DNA of 64,000 nucleotides from Peribacillus simplex. GTDB taxonomy: Bacteria; Bacillota; Bacilli; Bacillales; DSM-1321. Every line of letters begins with the position of its first letter. Position 1 is the first letter of the stretch. Location of the stretch: assembly GCF_030123325.1 (NCBI RefSeq), contig NZ_CP126106.1:5146001-5210000 (forward strand), written 5' to 3'. Shown here in pieces: positions 15,545 to 25,051 of the stretch. The notes under the pieces are model-generated. The model did no database searches. It was not told the origin of the DNA and saw nothing but the letters and a program-made list of their open reading frames with translations. Made by a program: the position numbers and the translations under genes.

Positions 15545-18500
15545 CTATTTAGATTTTTTAACGGTAACTTTTGTTGCTTTTCCTGTATTGCCCGCTTTGT
15601 CTTTTGCTGAGACGTATAATGCGGATCCAGCTTTTTTCTTGCTGATTTTGATGGAGAAGTTCCCCTTACTATCAGCTTTTGCCGTTCCGATGTTTTTATT
15701 GCTGTACTTCACGGTTACGGTTGAACCGATTTCCGCTTTACCAGTTACTTTTGTTGCTTTGTCGTTTACTTCATTCACTTTCGGTGCACCTGGAGCGGTT
15801 TTATCTTTAACCGTTACTTTTGCCGCTTTTCCTGTATTGCCCGCTTTGTCTTTTGCTGAGACATATAATGCCGACCCTGCTTTTTTCTTGCTGATTTTAA
15901 TGGCGAAGTTCCCCTTTTTATCAGCGGTTGCAGTTCCGATGTTTTTATTGCTGTACTTCACGGTTACGCTTGAACCGATTTCCGCTTTACCAGTTACCGA
16001 TGTAGCTTTATCGCTTACTTCATTCACTTTCGGTGCATCTGGGGCTGTTTTATCGAGAACAGTCACGGTTGCCGCCTTGCTTTCACGTTTTGCTAAGTCT
16101 GTAGCTGTTACTGAAAGTTTAGTGCCGGCCTTTTGCTTGCTGATTTTCACTTTGAAATTCCCTTTGCTGTCCGTGTTACCTGAACCAATCACTTTTTTTG
16201 CACTATTTTTGATCGAGATTTTCATGTCCGCTTGTGATTGACCCGTTACATACGTATCTTTGTCACTTACAGCTTTAACAGTTGGTTTGTTAGGGGTTTC
16301 ACCCTTATTCACGAATACTTTGATTGAAGATACTGCTAGTTTGGAAGAATCAGAGATATTCACAGTAAGCTGCTGCGCAGCTTTTTGGACCGGAATGGTA
16401 ACGGTGAACATTCCGTTAGCTGCCGCCGTTCCTTTACCGAGCGTTTTGTTTCCGCTTTTCACTTCGATTACTGAACCTTTTTTAGCTGAACCGGTCAGTT
16501 TTGTTTGCGTATCCATAACAAGATTGACTTTAGCTTGTAAATCCACTGCACTAAGAGCGCTGTATGCATTCAGCCTTCCATATCCAGATACTAAATCTTT
16601 TCCGACAGGCAGTTCTTCTTCAGGGATTATGATTTCTCCATCTTCTGGTTGATAGTCCTCATAAGGATCTACATTATCTTCTTCTTCAAAAGCGACATAT
16701 TCCGATGTCTCATGAAGAATTTCCCTTACTTCATTCACTTTCAACCCAGGGTTTCCGGATAATAACAGAGCTGTAGCTGCCGCAACATGGGGAGCTGCCA
16801 TTGATGTACCATCCATGTAGGTAACATTCCCATTAGGCACAAGGCTCGGGATGCCTGTCCCTGGAGCTACCATGTCCAATTTCGATCCATAATTTGAATA
16901 ATCGGATACTAAATCAAGTGCATTGGTTGCACCGACGGATATGGCGTATTTAGATGATGCAGGATAAGAAAGACCCTCCATCCCATCATTACCGCTTGCT
17001 ACGACTACCATTACATTCTTGGCAGCGGCATGTTTCAAGGCATATTCAATCGTCCTGCTATATTCTCCGCCCAAGCTAAGGTTTATGACCTTTGCACCAT
17101 GATCCACGGCATATTTAATGCCTAGTGCAATTTTCTCATTGTCTCCAAATCCTGAAGAGTCCAAGACCTTCACTGGCATGATTTTAGCTACTGGATTGAT
17201 TCCTTGCATGGAATATCCATTATCCGCTTTGGCAGCGATGATTCCGGATACATGTGTCCCATGGCCATTGTCATCGATTGCTTTTTCTTTCTTATCGATG
17301 AAATTCTTACCTGACTCCATTTCAACGACACTCTGAAGATCTGCAAGTGAATCATCGACACCTGTGTCGATGACCGCTACCAATGTATCTTTTAAATTAC
17401 GTTTCTTAATAAGGTTCTGCAGTTTTTCGTTATCGATGTCCGCGCCCTTTACGCCTTCTTCCCCACCGGCGTTATCCAAAGACCATTGATACGGTGATTG
17501 AATGTCGGCAGAAAGTGCTTTGTACGTTTTTACCGGTTCGATATATTCCACTTCTGAAAGTTTTTCGATACCGGATAGTGCCGCCGTGCTCATTTTAGCT
17601 TGGTTCTTTAACTCCACTACATACATATCATCATACAGAACCTCTTGTTGCTTAGGTGCCGATAATGTTCCATATCCTTTTCCGCTTATCTTGGATTGGA
17701 CAGCGCTTAATGACTTCCCTGGTTTAAGTTTGACGATATATTTGTTCTTTACATTTTTCGAAGCCGGAAGTTCGATTCCCGCTTTGCTTGCGATATCGAC
17801 GATTCTTTCACCTGCAAGCTTATCAAGATTGATTTTCTTTGCAATGGCGTCCATATCCTTTTTCAATCCGGCTGGAGCGACGTCTGTCGACTTTTTGAAT
17901 AAGGCCTTAATCGCTTCTTGCTGCTTGTTGCTAATGACTGCCGTACTGCTTGCTCCATTTTCATTAAGATCCTCAATAAGGGGCTTAATCTCGACTAAGT
18001 GATTATAAACAGCTTCCCTTGCCGTTTTATTCCCGGCAAGATGAAGAGCCAGGAATGGCGAAGCTTTATAGTATAAAGAAGAAAGGGTGCGTCCCTCAGG
18101 TGACTTCGTGAGAACTTCATCTCTAAACACGCGGAGTGTTTTCAACATGGATTCTCCCGTTTTCTTATCGTTTACACTCACTTCAACCGGGCATGATTCG
18201 AGTTCCTCCCCTTCGTCCCCGGCAGATGGCGGCAATGTTACTGAATGCGCATTGATGGAGTATTCAGCTACATTTTCCGCATCCGGGATCGGATTTCCCT
18301 CATCATCCGTATCGCCGAAATATTCAACTTTAACATAATATGTGCCTTCCCAGGCATATGGGAAATCGACTACGGCTTTTTCATCAGGATAAGAAGAGAC
18401 CATATAATTGCTCTCATCTTTTTCTGCTTTTTCTTTATCTTGATATACGGAGATATTCAAGATTTTGTCCGAATTGACTTCGAACTCAATATGGGAGAAC

Positions 18501-18712
18501 TTTTGTATTTCTTCTGTTGTTGGACTGATTTGGTACCATTGAACATCCGGTTTTTCAAACTTTCCTTCCAGAGTGTCCCCATTTTTAATCGTTTTTACAT
18601 TTTCAACGGGTGTTGCAGTTGCAGCTTGAGAATTTAACGGAACCATCAAGCTGAAAATCAGTGCAAAAATTAGTGCACATGCCGTAATTCGACTCACATT
18701 CTTAAATTTCAC
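15545..18712 (-). CDS. Secreted S8 subtilisin-like serine protease with Ig-like C-terminal repeats
   Basis: Multidomain exported protease, 1055 aa. A signal peptide (cleavage likely after NSQA, about residue 30) is followed by a beta-rich pre-peptidase-like domain (about 40-155), a helical segment, and an I9-type inhibitor prodomain (NKYIVKLKPGKSL onward). The S8 catalytic domain has Asp449 (VAVIDTGVDD), His484 (NGHGTHVSG) and Ser637 (DGTSMAAPH), plus the oxyanion region ASGNDG. A low-complexity acidic linker near residue 690 precedes four C-terminal Ig-like modules of the form VTGKAEIGS...GNFAIKISKKKAG. The last two are near-identical copies (249 bp apart in DNA). The start is GTG with RBS GGAGGGG. 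It probably acts outside the cell or on the wall; the substrate is unknown. Confidence 0.93.
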   Translation of the reverse strand: MKFKNVSRITACALIFALIFSLMVPLNSQAATATPVENVKTIKNGDTLEGKFEKPDVQWYQISPTTEEIQKFSHIEFEVNSDKILNISVYQDKEKAEKDESNYMVSSYPDEKAVVDFPYAWEGTYYVKVEYFGDTDDEGNPIPDAENVAEYSINAHSVTLPPSAGDEGEELESCPVEVSVNDKKTGESMLKTLRVFRDEVLTKSPEGRTLSSLYYKASPFLALHLAGNKTAREAVYNHLVEIKPLIEDLNENGASSTAVISNKQQEAIKALFKKSTDVAPAGLKKDMDAIAKKINLDKLAGERIVDIASKAGIELPASKNVKNKYIVKLKPGKSLSAVQSKISGKGYGTLSAPKQQEVLYDDMYVVELKNQAKMSTAALSGIEKLSEVEYIEPVKTYKALSADIQSPYQWSLDNAGGEEGVKGADIDNEKLQNLIKKRNLKDTLVAVIDTGVDDSLADLQSVVEMESGKNFIDKKEKAIDDNGHGTHVSGIIAAKADNGYSMQGINPVAKIMPVKVLDSSGFGDNEKIALGIKYAVDHGAKVINLSLGGEYSRTIEYALKHAAAKNVMVVVASGNDGMEGLSYPASSKYAISVGATNALDLVSDYSNYGSKLDMVAPGTGIPSLVPNGNVTYMDGTSMAAPHVAAATALLLSGNPGLKVNEVREILHETSEYVAFEEEDNVDPYEDYQPEDGEIIIPEEELPVGKDLVSGYGRLNAYSALSAVDLQAKVNLVMDTQTKLTGSAKKGSVIEVKSGNKTLGKGTAAANGMFTVTIPVQKAAQQLTVNISDSSKLAVSSIKVFVNKGETPNKPTVKAVSDKDTYVTGQSQADMKISIKNSAKKVIGSGNTDSKGNFKVKISKQKAGTKLSVTATDLAKRESKAATVTVLDKTAPDAPKVNEVSDKATSVTGKAEIGSSVTVKYSNKNIGTATADKKGNFAIKISKKKAGSALYVSAKDKAGNTGKAAKVTVKDKTAPGAPKVNEVNDKATKVTGKAEIGSTVTVKYSNKNIGTAKADSKGNFSIKISKKKAGSALYVSAKDKAGNTGKATKVTVKKSK

Positions 18713-18985
18713 GATTTCCCCTCCAATAATTGGTTAAAAAATAACAGTACTATACCAAACTATCACACTGTAAAATTATATCAACCAATTTTTTCCCTTT
18801 TTTATGTCAAATGCTTGATTTATTTGGCCATCAAGTCGAAAAATGATTCACATGTACCAATTAAGCAAGATATTTGAGCTCCCCATGGTCATCTCATGAC
18901 GATAGTCGTTTCCAACATTCGATAGATTCAAATCGGTGAAAATCCTAACATGACCTATTTCCTATGGCGATGACAGCGAAAAAAA
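18713..18985. other. Intergenic gap with no gene seen
   Basis: AT-rich DNA between the protease start and the leuS terminator. It must hold the protease promoter (candidate -10 TATAGT on the minus strand near 18755), but no convincing -35 at standard spacing was found. No coding potential or repeat was recognised. Confidence 0.5.
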
Positions 18986-19019
18986 GCTGCCCCAGCAGTA
19001 AAAATATCCGGGACAGCTT
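18986..19019 (-). terminator. Intrinsic terminator of leuS
   Basis: On the minus strand AAGCTGTCCCGG and CTGGGGCAGCTT pair (one mismatch/wobble area) and are followed by TTTTTTT. It lies 14 bp after the leuS stop. Confidence 0.75.
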
Positions 19020-19033
19020 GCAATCATTTTTAT

Positions 19034-21448
19034 TTAGTTTGCGACGATATTGACTAATTTGCCTGGTACGGCAATCACTTTACGAATGGTTTTCCCATCG
19101 ATTTGTTCTTTGATGGAATCATCACCCATCGCGATTTCTTCCAGTTTTTCTTTTGTGGTGTCAGTCGGCACCATTAATTTCGCTTTGACTTTTCCGTTGA
19201 TTTGGATGACGATTTCGACTTCGTTATCCACTAACTTCGCTTCGTCGAAAGCCGGCCATGTTCCGTACGTGATGCTTTCGGAATGGCCCAGTTTAGACCA
19301 AATTTCCTCAGCGATGTGCGGTGCAACTGGTGCAAGCAGCTTTACGAAGCCTTCGATATATACTTTAGGAAGCGAATCCGCTTTATAAGCATCATTAATG
19401 AATACCATCAATTGTGAAATCGCCGTATTGAATTTCAATTCCTCATAGTTCTCGGTCACTTTTTTAACCGTTTGATGATAGACTTTTTCGAGCTTGCCCG
19501 TGTCATCCGTTTCTGTCATCTTATCTGTGATCGTACCGTCATCGTTGACCAATAAACGCCAGATACGGTCAAGGAATCTGCGCGAACCGTCCAATCCGTT
19601 TGTGGACCAGGCAATCGAAGCATCCAATGGTCCCATGAACATTTCGTACATGCGAAGTGTATCGGCACCATGGCTTTCAACGATATCATCCGGGTTCACG
19701 ACATTCCCTTTGGATTTACTCATTTTTTCATTATTCTCGCCAAGGATCATTCCTTGGTTGAATAGGTTTTGGAATGGTTCCTTCGTTGGCACGACACCGA
19801 TATCATACAGGAATTTATGCCAGAAACGAGCGTAAAGCAAGTGAAGTACCGCATGCTCGGCGCCGCCGATATAAATGTCGACCGGCATCCATTCTTTTAA
19901 TTTTTCAGGATCTGCAAGTGCTTCCTTGTTGTTTGGATCGATATAACGTAGGAAGTACCAGCTGCTGCCTGCCCACTGTGGCATCGTGTTTGTCTCACGG
20001 CGCCCTTTCCGTCCGTTTTCATCCGTTACATTCACCCATTCCGATATGTTCGCAAGTGGTGATTCTCCTGTACCTGAAGGCTTGATGTCCGTAGCTTTCG
20101 GTAAAATCAATGGAAGATCTTCTTCCTTCATTGCAGACATCGTGCCGTCTTCCCAATGGATGATCGGAATCGGTTCACCCCAGTAACGCTGACGGCTGAA
20201 TAACCAATCGCGAAGGCGGTATGTTATTTTCTTCGTGCCGATTTCTTTTTCTTCCAGCCATTTTATCATGGTCGAAATAGCTTCTTCTTTATTCAATCCA
20301 TCAAGGAATTCCGAATTCACATGAAGTCCATCGCCTGTATATGCTTCACTTGTCACGTCTCCGCCAGCTACGACTTCCTTTATCGGCAAGTCGAACTTGA
20401 CTGCAAATTCATAATCACGCTCATCATGGGCAGGAACGGCCATGATTGCACCTGTTCCGTAGCTGATCAACACGTAATCGGCAATCCAGATCGGCATTTT
20501 CTCGCCGTTTACCGGGTTAATGGCATAAGCCCCCGTGAACACGCCTGATTTATCCTTTGCCAAGTCTGTTCTTTCCAAGTCGCTTTTATGTTTCACTTCA
20601 TCTAAATAGGCCTCAACTGCTGCCCTTTGATCAGCCGTCGTGATTTTATCGACAAACTGATGTTCAGGTGCCAATACGGCATATGTTGCACCGAATAACG
20701 TATCCGGACGAGTCGTGAACACCGTGAATATTTCATCAAAGCCATCGATATTGAATGTAACCTCCGCTCCCTCGGAACGGCCAATCCAGTTACGCTGCAT
20801 ATCCTTGATGTTTTCCGGCCAATCCACATCATTCAGATCGTCGATTAAGCGGTCTGCATACGCCGTGATACGAAGCATCCACTGTTTCATCGGACGGCGC
20901 TCGACCGGATGGCCCCCACGCTCACTTTTCCCATCGATGACTTCTTCGTTAGCCAATACCGTGCCAAGTGCCGGACACCAGTTAACGGCCACTTCATCAA
21001 TATATGCAAGGCCCTTTTCATATAATTTCAAGAAGATCCATTGCGTCCATTTGTAATAGTCTGGATCTGTCGTATTTATTTCGCGATCCCAGTCATAAGA
21101 AAAACCAAGGGCTTTGATTTGGCGGCGGAACGTGTTGATGTTGTGCTCCGTGAATTCAGCCGGATCATTTCCCGTGTCGATCGCATATTGCTCTGCAGGA
21201 AGTCCAAAAGCGTCCCAGCCGATCGGGTGCAATACATTATACCCCTGTGCCCGTTTCATCCGTGCCAAGATATCGCTTGCCGTATAACCTTCCGGGTGCC
21301 CTACATGAAGACCGGCCCCTGAAGGGTATGGGAACATATCCAGCGCGTAGAATTTGCGTTTGCCGCTTTCTTCACCCGTTTTGAATGTCTTATTGCCTTC
21401 CCAATACTTTTGCCATTTCGTTTCTATGCTTCTATGGTCAAAACTCAT
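19034..21448 (-). CDS. leuS: Leucyl-tRNA synthetase
   Basis: Class I aminoacyl-tRNA synthetase, 804 aa, the normal bacterial length. The HIGH-type motif lies in YPSGAGLHVGHPEGY (about residues 41-55) and the KMSKSKGNV motif is near residue 575. Between them is the CP1 editing domain (ATYAVLAPEH, threonine-rich GTGAIMAVPAHDERD), which removes misacylated isoleucine and related residues. The C-terminal anticodon-binding domain ends with the VQINGKVKAKL module. RBS GGAGGA is 6 bp before the ATG. Expression is controlled by a T-box leader directly upstream. Confidence 0.98.
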   Translation of the reverse strand: MSFDHRSIETKWQKYWEGNKTFKTGEESGKRKFYALDMFPYPSGAGLHVGHPEGYTASDILARMKRAQGYNVLHPIGWDAFGLPAEQYAIDTGNDPAEFTEHNINTFRRQIKALGFSYDWDREINTTDPDYYKWTQWIFLKLYEKGLAYIDEVAVNWCPALGTVLANEEVIDGKSERGGHPVERRPMKQWMLRITAYADRLIDDLNDVDWPENIKDMQRNWIGRSEGAEVTFNIDGFDEIFTVFTTRPDTLFGATYAVLAPEHQFVDKITTADQRAAVEAYLDEVKHKSDLERTDLAKDKSGVFTGAYAINPVNGEKMPIWIADYVLISYGTGAIMAVPAHDERDYEFAVKFDLPIKEVVAGGDVTSEAYTGDGLHVNSEFLDGLNKEEAISTMIKWLEEKEIGTKKITYRLRDWLFSRQRYWGEPIPIIHWEDGTMSAMKEEDLPLILPKATDIKPSGTGESPLANISEWVNVTDENGRKGRRETNTMPQWAGSSWYFLRYIDPNNKEALADPEKLKEWMPVDIYIGGAEHAVLHLLYARFWHKFLYDIGVVPTKEPFQNLFNQGMILGENNEKMSKSKGNVVNPDDIVESHGADTLRMYEMFMGPLDASIAWSTNGLDGSRRFLDRIWRLLVNDDGTITDKMTETDDTGKLEKVYHQTVKKVTENYEELKFNTAISQLMVFINDAYKADSLPKVYIEGFVKLLAPVAPHIAEEIWSKLGHSESITYGTWPAFDEAKLVDNEVEIVIQINGKVKAKLMVPTDTTKEKLEEIAMGDDSIKEQIDGKTIRKVIAVPGKLVNIVAN

Positions 21449-21483
21449 ATGATTTCCTCCTAATTTCCGTATAAAAAAACAAT

Positions 21484-21745
21484 AAAAAACCCCTCATCCC
21501 AAAATAGGGACGAGAGGATTATGTATATCTTCCCGCGGTACCACCCACATTGGCGATAGCTAAAATCCGCCCAGCTTAAAACATCCGTAACATGGATTAA
21601 AACGCCAGGCATTACTTTTCACCTTCACACCCGGGACTCCAAGGCGAGTTCACGACCATCCCAGGTTGACTTGCACCATCCGTCAACTCTCTATACTGGT
21701 TTAAACCGCTACTATTCCTCATCACAGTCTTTATGAGAATATTGC
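21484..21745 (-). promoter_or_regulatory. T-box leader (leucine) of leuS
   Basis: tRNA-sensing riboswitch. Read on the minus strand it contains the T-box sequence GTGGTACCGCGG (21533-21545 region), an upstream specifier domain with AGAGAGTTG, and the specifier triplet CTC (Leu) at 21646-21648 within GTGAACTCGCC. Just before leuS there is an intrinsic terminator (CCTCTCGTCCC, loop, GGGATGAGGGG, T-run; about 21488-21518) that would compete with the antiterminator. Uncharged tRNA-Leu should stabilise antitermination and raise leuS expression. Confidence 0.93.
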
Positions 21746-21755
21746 ATTTTATTTT

Positions 21756-21784
21756 ATTCTAGTCAATTTCACCGACAATTGCAA
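21756..21784 (-). promoter_or_regulatory. Sigma-A promoter of the leuS leader
   Basis: On the minus strand TTGCAA (-35) and TAGAAT (-10) are separated by 17 bp and lie directly upstream of the T-box leader. Confidence 0.6.
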
Positions 21785-21888
21785 TAGCCGTACATAAACA
21801 TTATCGACAGGTTTTTCATTATATATGCGAATTAAAGAAAAATTGTGCAAAAAAGGGAGCTATTCTTTCATAGCTCCCTTGCTTCCAT

Positions 21889-22152
21889 TTAATGTCGCAG
21901 TAAGATCATTTCATTCCTTAATTGATTCAACTGCTGCTTCATCCGCGAAAGCATTTCCCGTTGCTGGTCATTCGAACTGGCATACAATCGCTCCATATCC
22001 GTCAAAGCCTCTTCGATATACCTTTGCGAATTTTGAAATTGTTCATCATCATAATGCTCCTGCCGTGAGGCCTCGTTAAATTCATACTCTGCAAAATGGA
22101 GAGCCCCTTCACATTGCTCTAAAAAATGATCGACGGATTGTCTGGTTGCCAT
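21889..22152 (-). CDS. ytzC: YtzC family protein (DUF2524)
   Basis: Small helical protein of 87 aa matching B. subtilis YtzC, starting MATRQSVDHFLEQCEGAL and sharing SSNDQQREMLSRMKQQLN. Function unknown; the heptad-like pattern suggests a coiled coil. I chose ATG 22152 rather than the in-frame start at 22215 because the RBS GGAGAGG lies just before it and homologues begin there. It stands alone, downstream of the SMI1-type gene on the same strand. Confidence 0.85.
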   Translation of the reverse strand: MATRQSVDHFLEQCEGALHFAEYEFNEASRQEHYDDEQFQNSQRYIEEALTDMERLYASSNDQQREMLSRMKQQLNQLRNEMILLRH

Positions 22153-22248
22153 TTCAAACCCTCTCCTTCGCGTCTCATTTGGATGATTCGGAATCATCTT
22201 GTCTAGTTTGAGCAAATAACGGTTGGATTATCATTTTTTTTTGAGCAT

Positions 22249-22785
22249 TCATCCTTTATCCCAAAACTTCTCACCTTGATGGGAAATGAACTGCTCGATC
22301 CATTCAGCAAAGCCCATATGGAGTTTCTCGCCTTCTTCAAAATCATCGATATGGCCTTTTACCATTAAATACTCCTTATCGCCTTTAGCGACTGCTTCCC
22401 CATCGATGACGATATTATCTTGATAAATGCAGGCCACTTTATAGCATCCCTCGTAGGAATTTTCATATGTGTAATTAATAATATCATCCAGACTGTATAA
22501 ATCATTTTCCCCACCCGATTCCACATTATCGAACAGACGGCATCCATTGGTTATTTTTAAAAACTCCTTATAATCCTCGGGCAGAAGCAGTCCGGTTTTC
22601 TTTTCAAAGGAATGAATTTGTTCATCCGAAGCAGGTGAATTGAAGGTGCAAGTGGCTTTGTATATGAACCCATCTTCATTTACTTCGATCACCTGATTAT
22701 TTTCGGCTAATTTCTTTTTCATTTGATTAATCGCTTCTTCAACTTGACCGGTCATGTCCATCAGCTCCCGATTGGATATAGTCAT
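22249..22785 (-). CDS. SMI1/KNR4 family protein
   Basis: 178-aa SMI1/KNR4 (SUKH) domain protein. The diagnostic segment is IHSFEKKTGLLLPEDYKEFLKITNG, followed by YSLDDIINYTYEN and the acidic region GDKEYLMVKGHIDDFEEGE. SUKH proteins often serve as immunity partners of polymorphic toxins, but many are stand-alone housekeeping proteins. No toxin gene lies beside it here, so an immunity role cannot be supported. Its stop lies 97 bp from the ytzC start, so they may share a transcript. Confidence 0.8.
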   Translation of the reverse strand: MTISNRELMDMTGQVEEAINQMKKKLAENNQVIEVNEDGFIYKATCTFNSPASDEQIHSFEKKTGLLLPEDYKEFLKITNGCRLFDNVESGGENDLYSLDDIINYTYENSYEGCYKVACIYQDNIVIDGEAVAKGDKEYLMVKGHIDDFEEGEKLHMGFAEWIEQFISHQGEKFWDKG

Positions 22786-22923
22786 TCAAAGATATACTGG
22801 AAATAGCAGCAAAATGTTTAGCCTTCAAGTATACAGTATACGCTTATTTTTCGAAAAAAGACCTAGCTGCGAGAATGTTGTATAATATATGTTGCTCTTT
22901 ATTTTATTTAGGAGGTTGCTGAT

Positions 22924-23883
22924 TTGATTCAAGCAAACCCGTTTATATATGCAACGGATAACAAACGATATCATACATGGAATTACCACCTGAGGGAACA
23001 TTTTGGACATAAGGTCTTTAAAGTTGCCCTGGATGGCGGTTTTGACTGTCCGAACCGTGATGGTACCGTCGCACATGGCGGCTGTACCTTCTGCAGTGCC
23101 TCAGGCTCTGGTGACTTTGCGGGCAACAGGGTTGAACCCCTCGACATCCAGTTTAAGCAGATCAGCGAACGGATGCATCATAAATGGAAAGATGGAAAAT
23201 ATATGGCCTATTTCCAAGCGTTCACGAATACGCATGCACCCGTGGCAGAGCTTCGCGAGAAATATGAAAGTGTATTGACCCAGGAGGGTGTCGTCGGACT
23301 CTCGATCGCGACACGCCCGGATTGCCTTCCAGATGATGTAGTCGAGTATTTAGCGGAATTGAACGAACGCACCTACCTTTGGGTGGAGCTTGGTCTCCAG
23401 ACCGTTCATGAAAAGACCGCAACGATGATCAACCGTGCCCACGACTTCGATTGCTACAAAGAAGGCGTCGATAAACTGCGCAAACACGGCATCCGCGTAT
23501 GCTCCCATATCATCAATGGCCTCCCTCAGGAAGATTACGGCATGATGATGGAAACAGCCCGTGAAGTCGCCAAACTCGATGTGCAGGGGATAAAGATCCA
23601 TTTACTTCATTTATTAAAAGGGACACCGATGGTCAAACAATACGAAAAAGGCCTGCTCGAGTTTCTTGACCGTGACGATTATGTCAGCCTGGTATGTGAC
23701 CAGCTCGAAATAATCCCTCCAGAAATGATCGTCCACCGCATTACGGGTGACGGTCCGATCGATTTGATGATCGGCCCAATGTGGAGCGTCAATAAATGGG
23801 ATGTCTTGAATGCCATTGACGCCGAATTGAAACGCCGCAACAGCTGGCAGGGAAAAAATCATCACACGGAGGTACAATCATGA
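22924..23883 (+). CDS. ytqA: TIGR01212-family radical SAM protein
   Basis: Radical SAM enzyme of 319 aa matching B. subtilis YtqA. The 4Fe-4S cluster cysteines are in FDCPNRDG followed by GGCTFC (about residues 40-56). SAM-binding features include GLSIATRPDCLPD and WVELGLQT. The start is TTG with an excellent RBS (GGAGG, 8 bp spacing). It overlaps the next gene by 4 bp (ATGA), so the two are translationally coupled; pairing with a tRNA-U34 methyltransferase suggests a role in tRNA modification, but its reaction is not established. Confidence 0.9.
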   Translation: MIQANPFIYATDNKRYHTWNYHLREHFGHKVFKVALDGGFDCPNRDGTVAHGGCTFCSASGSGDFAGNRVEPLDIQFKQISERMHHKWKDGKYMAYFQAFTNTHAPVAELREKYESVLTQEGVVGLSIATRPDCLPDDVVEYLAELNERTYLWVELGLQTVHEKTATMINRAHDFDCYKEGVDKLRKHGIRVCSHIINGLPQEDYGMMMETAREVAKLDVQGIKIHLLHLLKGTPMVKQYEKGLLEFLDRDDYVSLVCDQLEIIPPEMIVHRITGDGPIDLMIGPMWSVNKWDVLNAIDAELKRRNSWQGKNHHTEVQS

Positions 23884-24452
23884 AGCTTGATCGAATTTTG
23901 CCTTTCGCCAGGATTCTGCTGGAAAAAGCGGTCCGCCCCGGGGATATAACCATAGATGGCACGATGGGCAACGGTTTTGATACGGCCTTTCTTGCAGGGC
24001 TTACAGGTGTAAACGGACATGTCTATAGTTTTGATATTCAGAAAGAAGCGCTCCATACCACAGCGGCGAAACTGGAAGCAGAAAATTTACAAGAGCGCTG
24101 CACTCTCATTCACGATGGGCATGAACATTTAAGCAAGTACATCAAGAATGAACATTCAGGAAAGGTCACGGGTGCCATTTTCAACCTAGGCTACCTTCCT
24201 GGCGGGAACAAATCAATCATCACCCAAGCAGATACGACGATATCAGCCATTGAACAGCTGTTCGAACTGCTTGCGCCTGAAGGCATCATCATCCTCGTCA
24301 TTTACCATGGTCATCCAGGGGGATCGGAAGAACGGGATGCATTGATGGATTATGTTGAGAACTTCCCTCAACAGAAAGCCCATATCCTGAAATACGGGTT
24401 CATCAACCAAGCAAACAATCCGCCATTCATTGTCGCGATTGAAAAGAGATGA
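23880..24452 (+). CDS. mnmM: Class I SAM-dependent methyltransferase, MnmM (YtqB)
   Basis: Rossmann-fold methyltransferase of 190 aa. The SAM-binding motif I is IDGTMGNGFDTAFLAGL, motif II includes VYSFDIQKEA, and FNLGYLPGGNKSI is the catalytic-loop region typical of the YtqB group. YtqB is now known in Gram-positives as MnmM, which methylates 5-aminomethyl-2-thiouridine at tRNA position 34. The ATG overlaps the ytqA stop. Family call strong; function is by orthology. Confidence 0.88.
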   Translation: MKLDRILPFARILLEKAVRPGDITIDGTMGNGFDTAFLAGLTGVNGHVYSFDIQKEALHTTAAKLEAENLQERCTLIHDGHEHLSKYIKNEHSGKVTGAIFNLGYLPGGNKSIITQADTTISAIEQLFELLAPEGIIILVIYHGHPGGSEERDALMDYVENFPQQKAHILKYGFINQANNPPFIVAIEKR

Positions 24453-24460
24453 GACTTTTG

Positions 24461-24483
24461 ACACCGTTCGATACGAACGGTGT
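24461..24483 (+). terminator. Intrinsic terminator of ytqA-mnmM
   Basis: Perfect 10-bp stem ACACCGTTCG-ATA-CGAACGGTGT followed by TTTTTT, 8 bp beyond the mnmM stop. Confidence 0.92.
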
Positions 24484-24587
24484 TTTTTTAAAACAACTTG
24501 CATGCAGCAGAATTACCAATCATAACTTTTTGAATTTTTAGTCTATAATGATTATAATGATAAAAATTAGATAAGAGGGTGCAGAAA

Positions 24588-24983
24588 ATGGAACATTTGC
24601 CTACTTCATTACTGACGGATATATTGACTGAAAACATCAAAAGGGATTCAAGTGAGCAATACGGGGATTTTGTCAGCTCGCTTAACTCGTTGACAGAAAA
24701 ACAAAGAACCATGGAGGACCTCAAACAATTCGATCATCAGTTTGATAAATTCCTGCCACAGCTTGATTTAATGATTTCCACCCAAAACCATGAAGCGATC
24801 ATGAATATGAAAGCGACGCTTTTGGACCTATTCGCCAATGACTTGACCTTCAAATCCATTTATCTTCTATCGACCGCATTATCCAATAAAAAAGAACTTA
24901 CACATTTAAACCAATTTATGTATCCGGTTACTTTCTGGGCACCGGTCATCAAATCGAACGAAATGCTTAAAAACGCAGGCTGA
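24588..24983 (+). CDS. Conserved hypothetical protein, 131 aa
   Basis: 131-aa soluble protein with no family I recognise. It begins MEHLPTSLLTDILTENIKRD and is predominantly helical and acidic; there is no signal peptide or membrane span. ATG 24588 is preferred over GTG 24579 because AAGAGGG lies 8 bp before it. A promoter is plausible immediately upstream (TATAATGATTATAATGAT repeats near 24544). It ends next to a bidirectional terminator shared with ytpA. Confidence 0.7.
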   Translation: MEHLPTSLLTDILTENIKRDSSEQYGDFVSSLNSLTEKQRTMEDLKQFDHQFDKFLPQLDLMISTQNHEAIMNMKATLLDLFANDLTFKSIYLLSTALSNKKELTHLNQFMYPVTFWAPVIKSNEMLKNAG

Positions 24984-24993
24984 TCCAAATAAA

Positions 24994-25024
24994 AAAGCTG
25001 CCGAGATCTATCTTCGGCAGCTTT
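24994..25024. terminator. Bidirectional terminator
   Basis: AAAGCTGCCGA and TCGGCAGCTTT (11 bp, perfect) with a 9-base loop, flanked by A-run and T-run. It lies between the convergent 131-aa gene and ytpA and can serve both. Confidence 0.9.
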
Positions 25025-25051
25025 TTCATTTATCGTGACAGTATGTACTGA

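Noticed and set aside
15588..16241. 217-aa plus-strand ORF opposite the subtilase repeats
   Set aside because: Antisense shadow that repeats with the coding modules; low-complexity Phe/Leu/Pro sequence.
22249..22785. Immunity gene of a polymorphic toxin system (SMI1/KNR4)
   Set aside because: No toxin, WXG or secretion gene is adjacent; kept only as a SUKH-domain protein.
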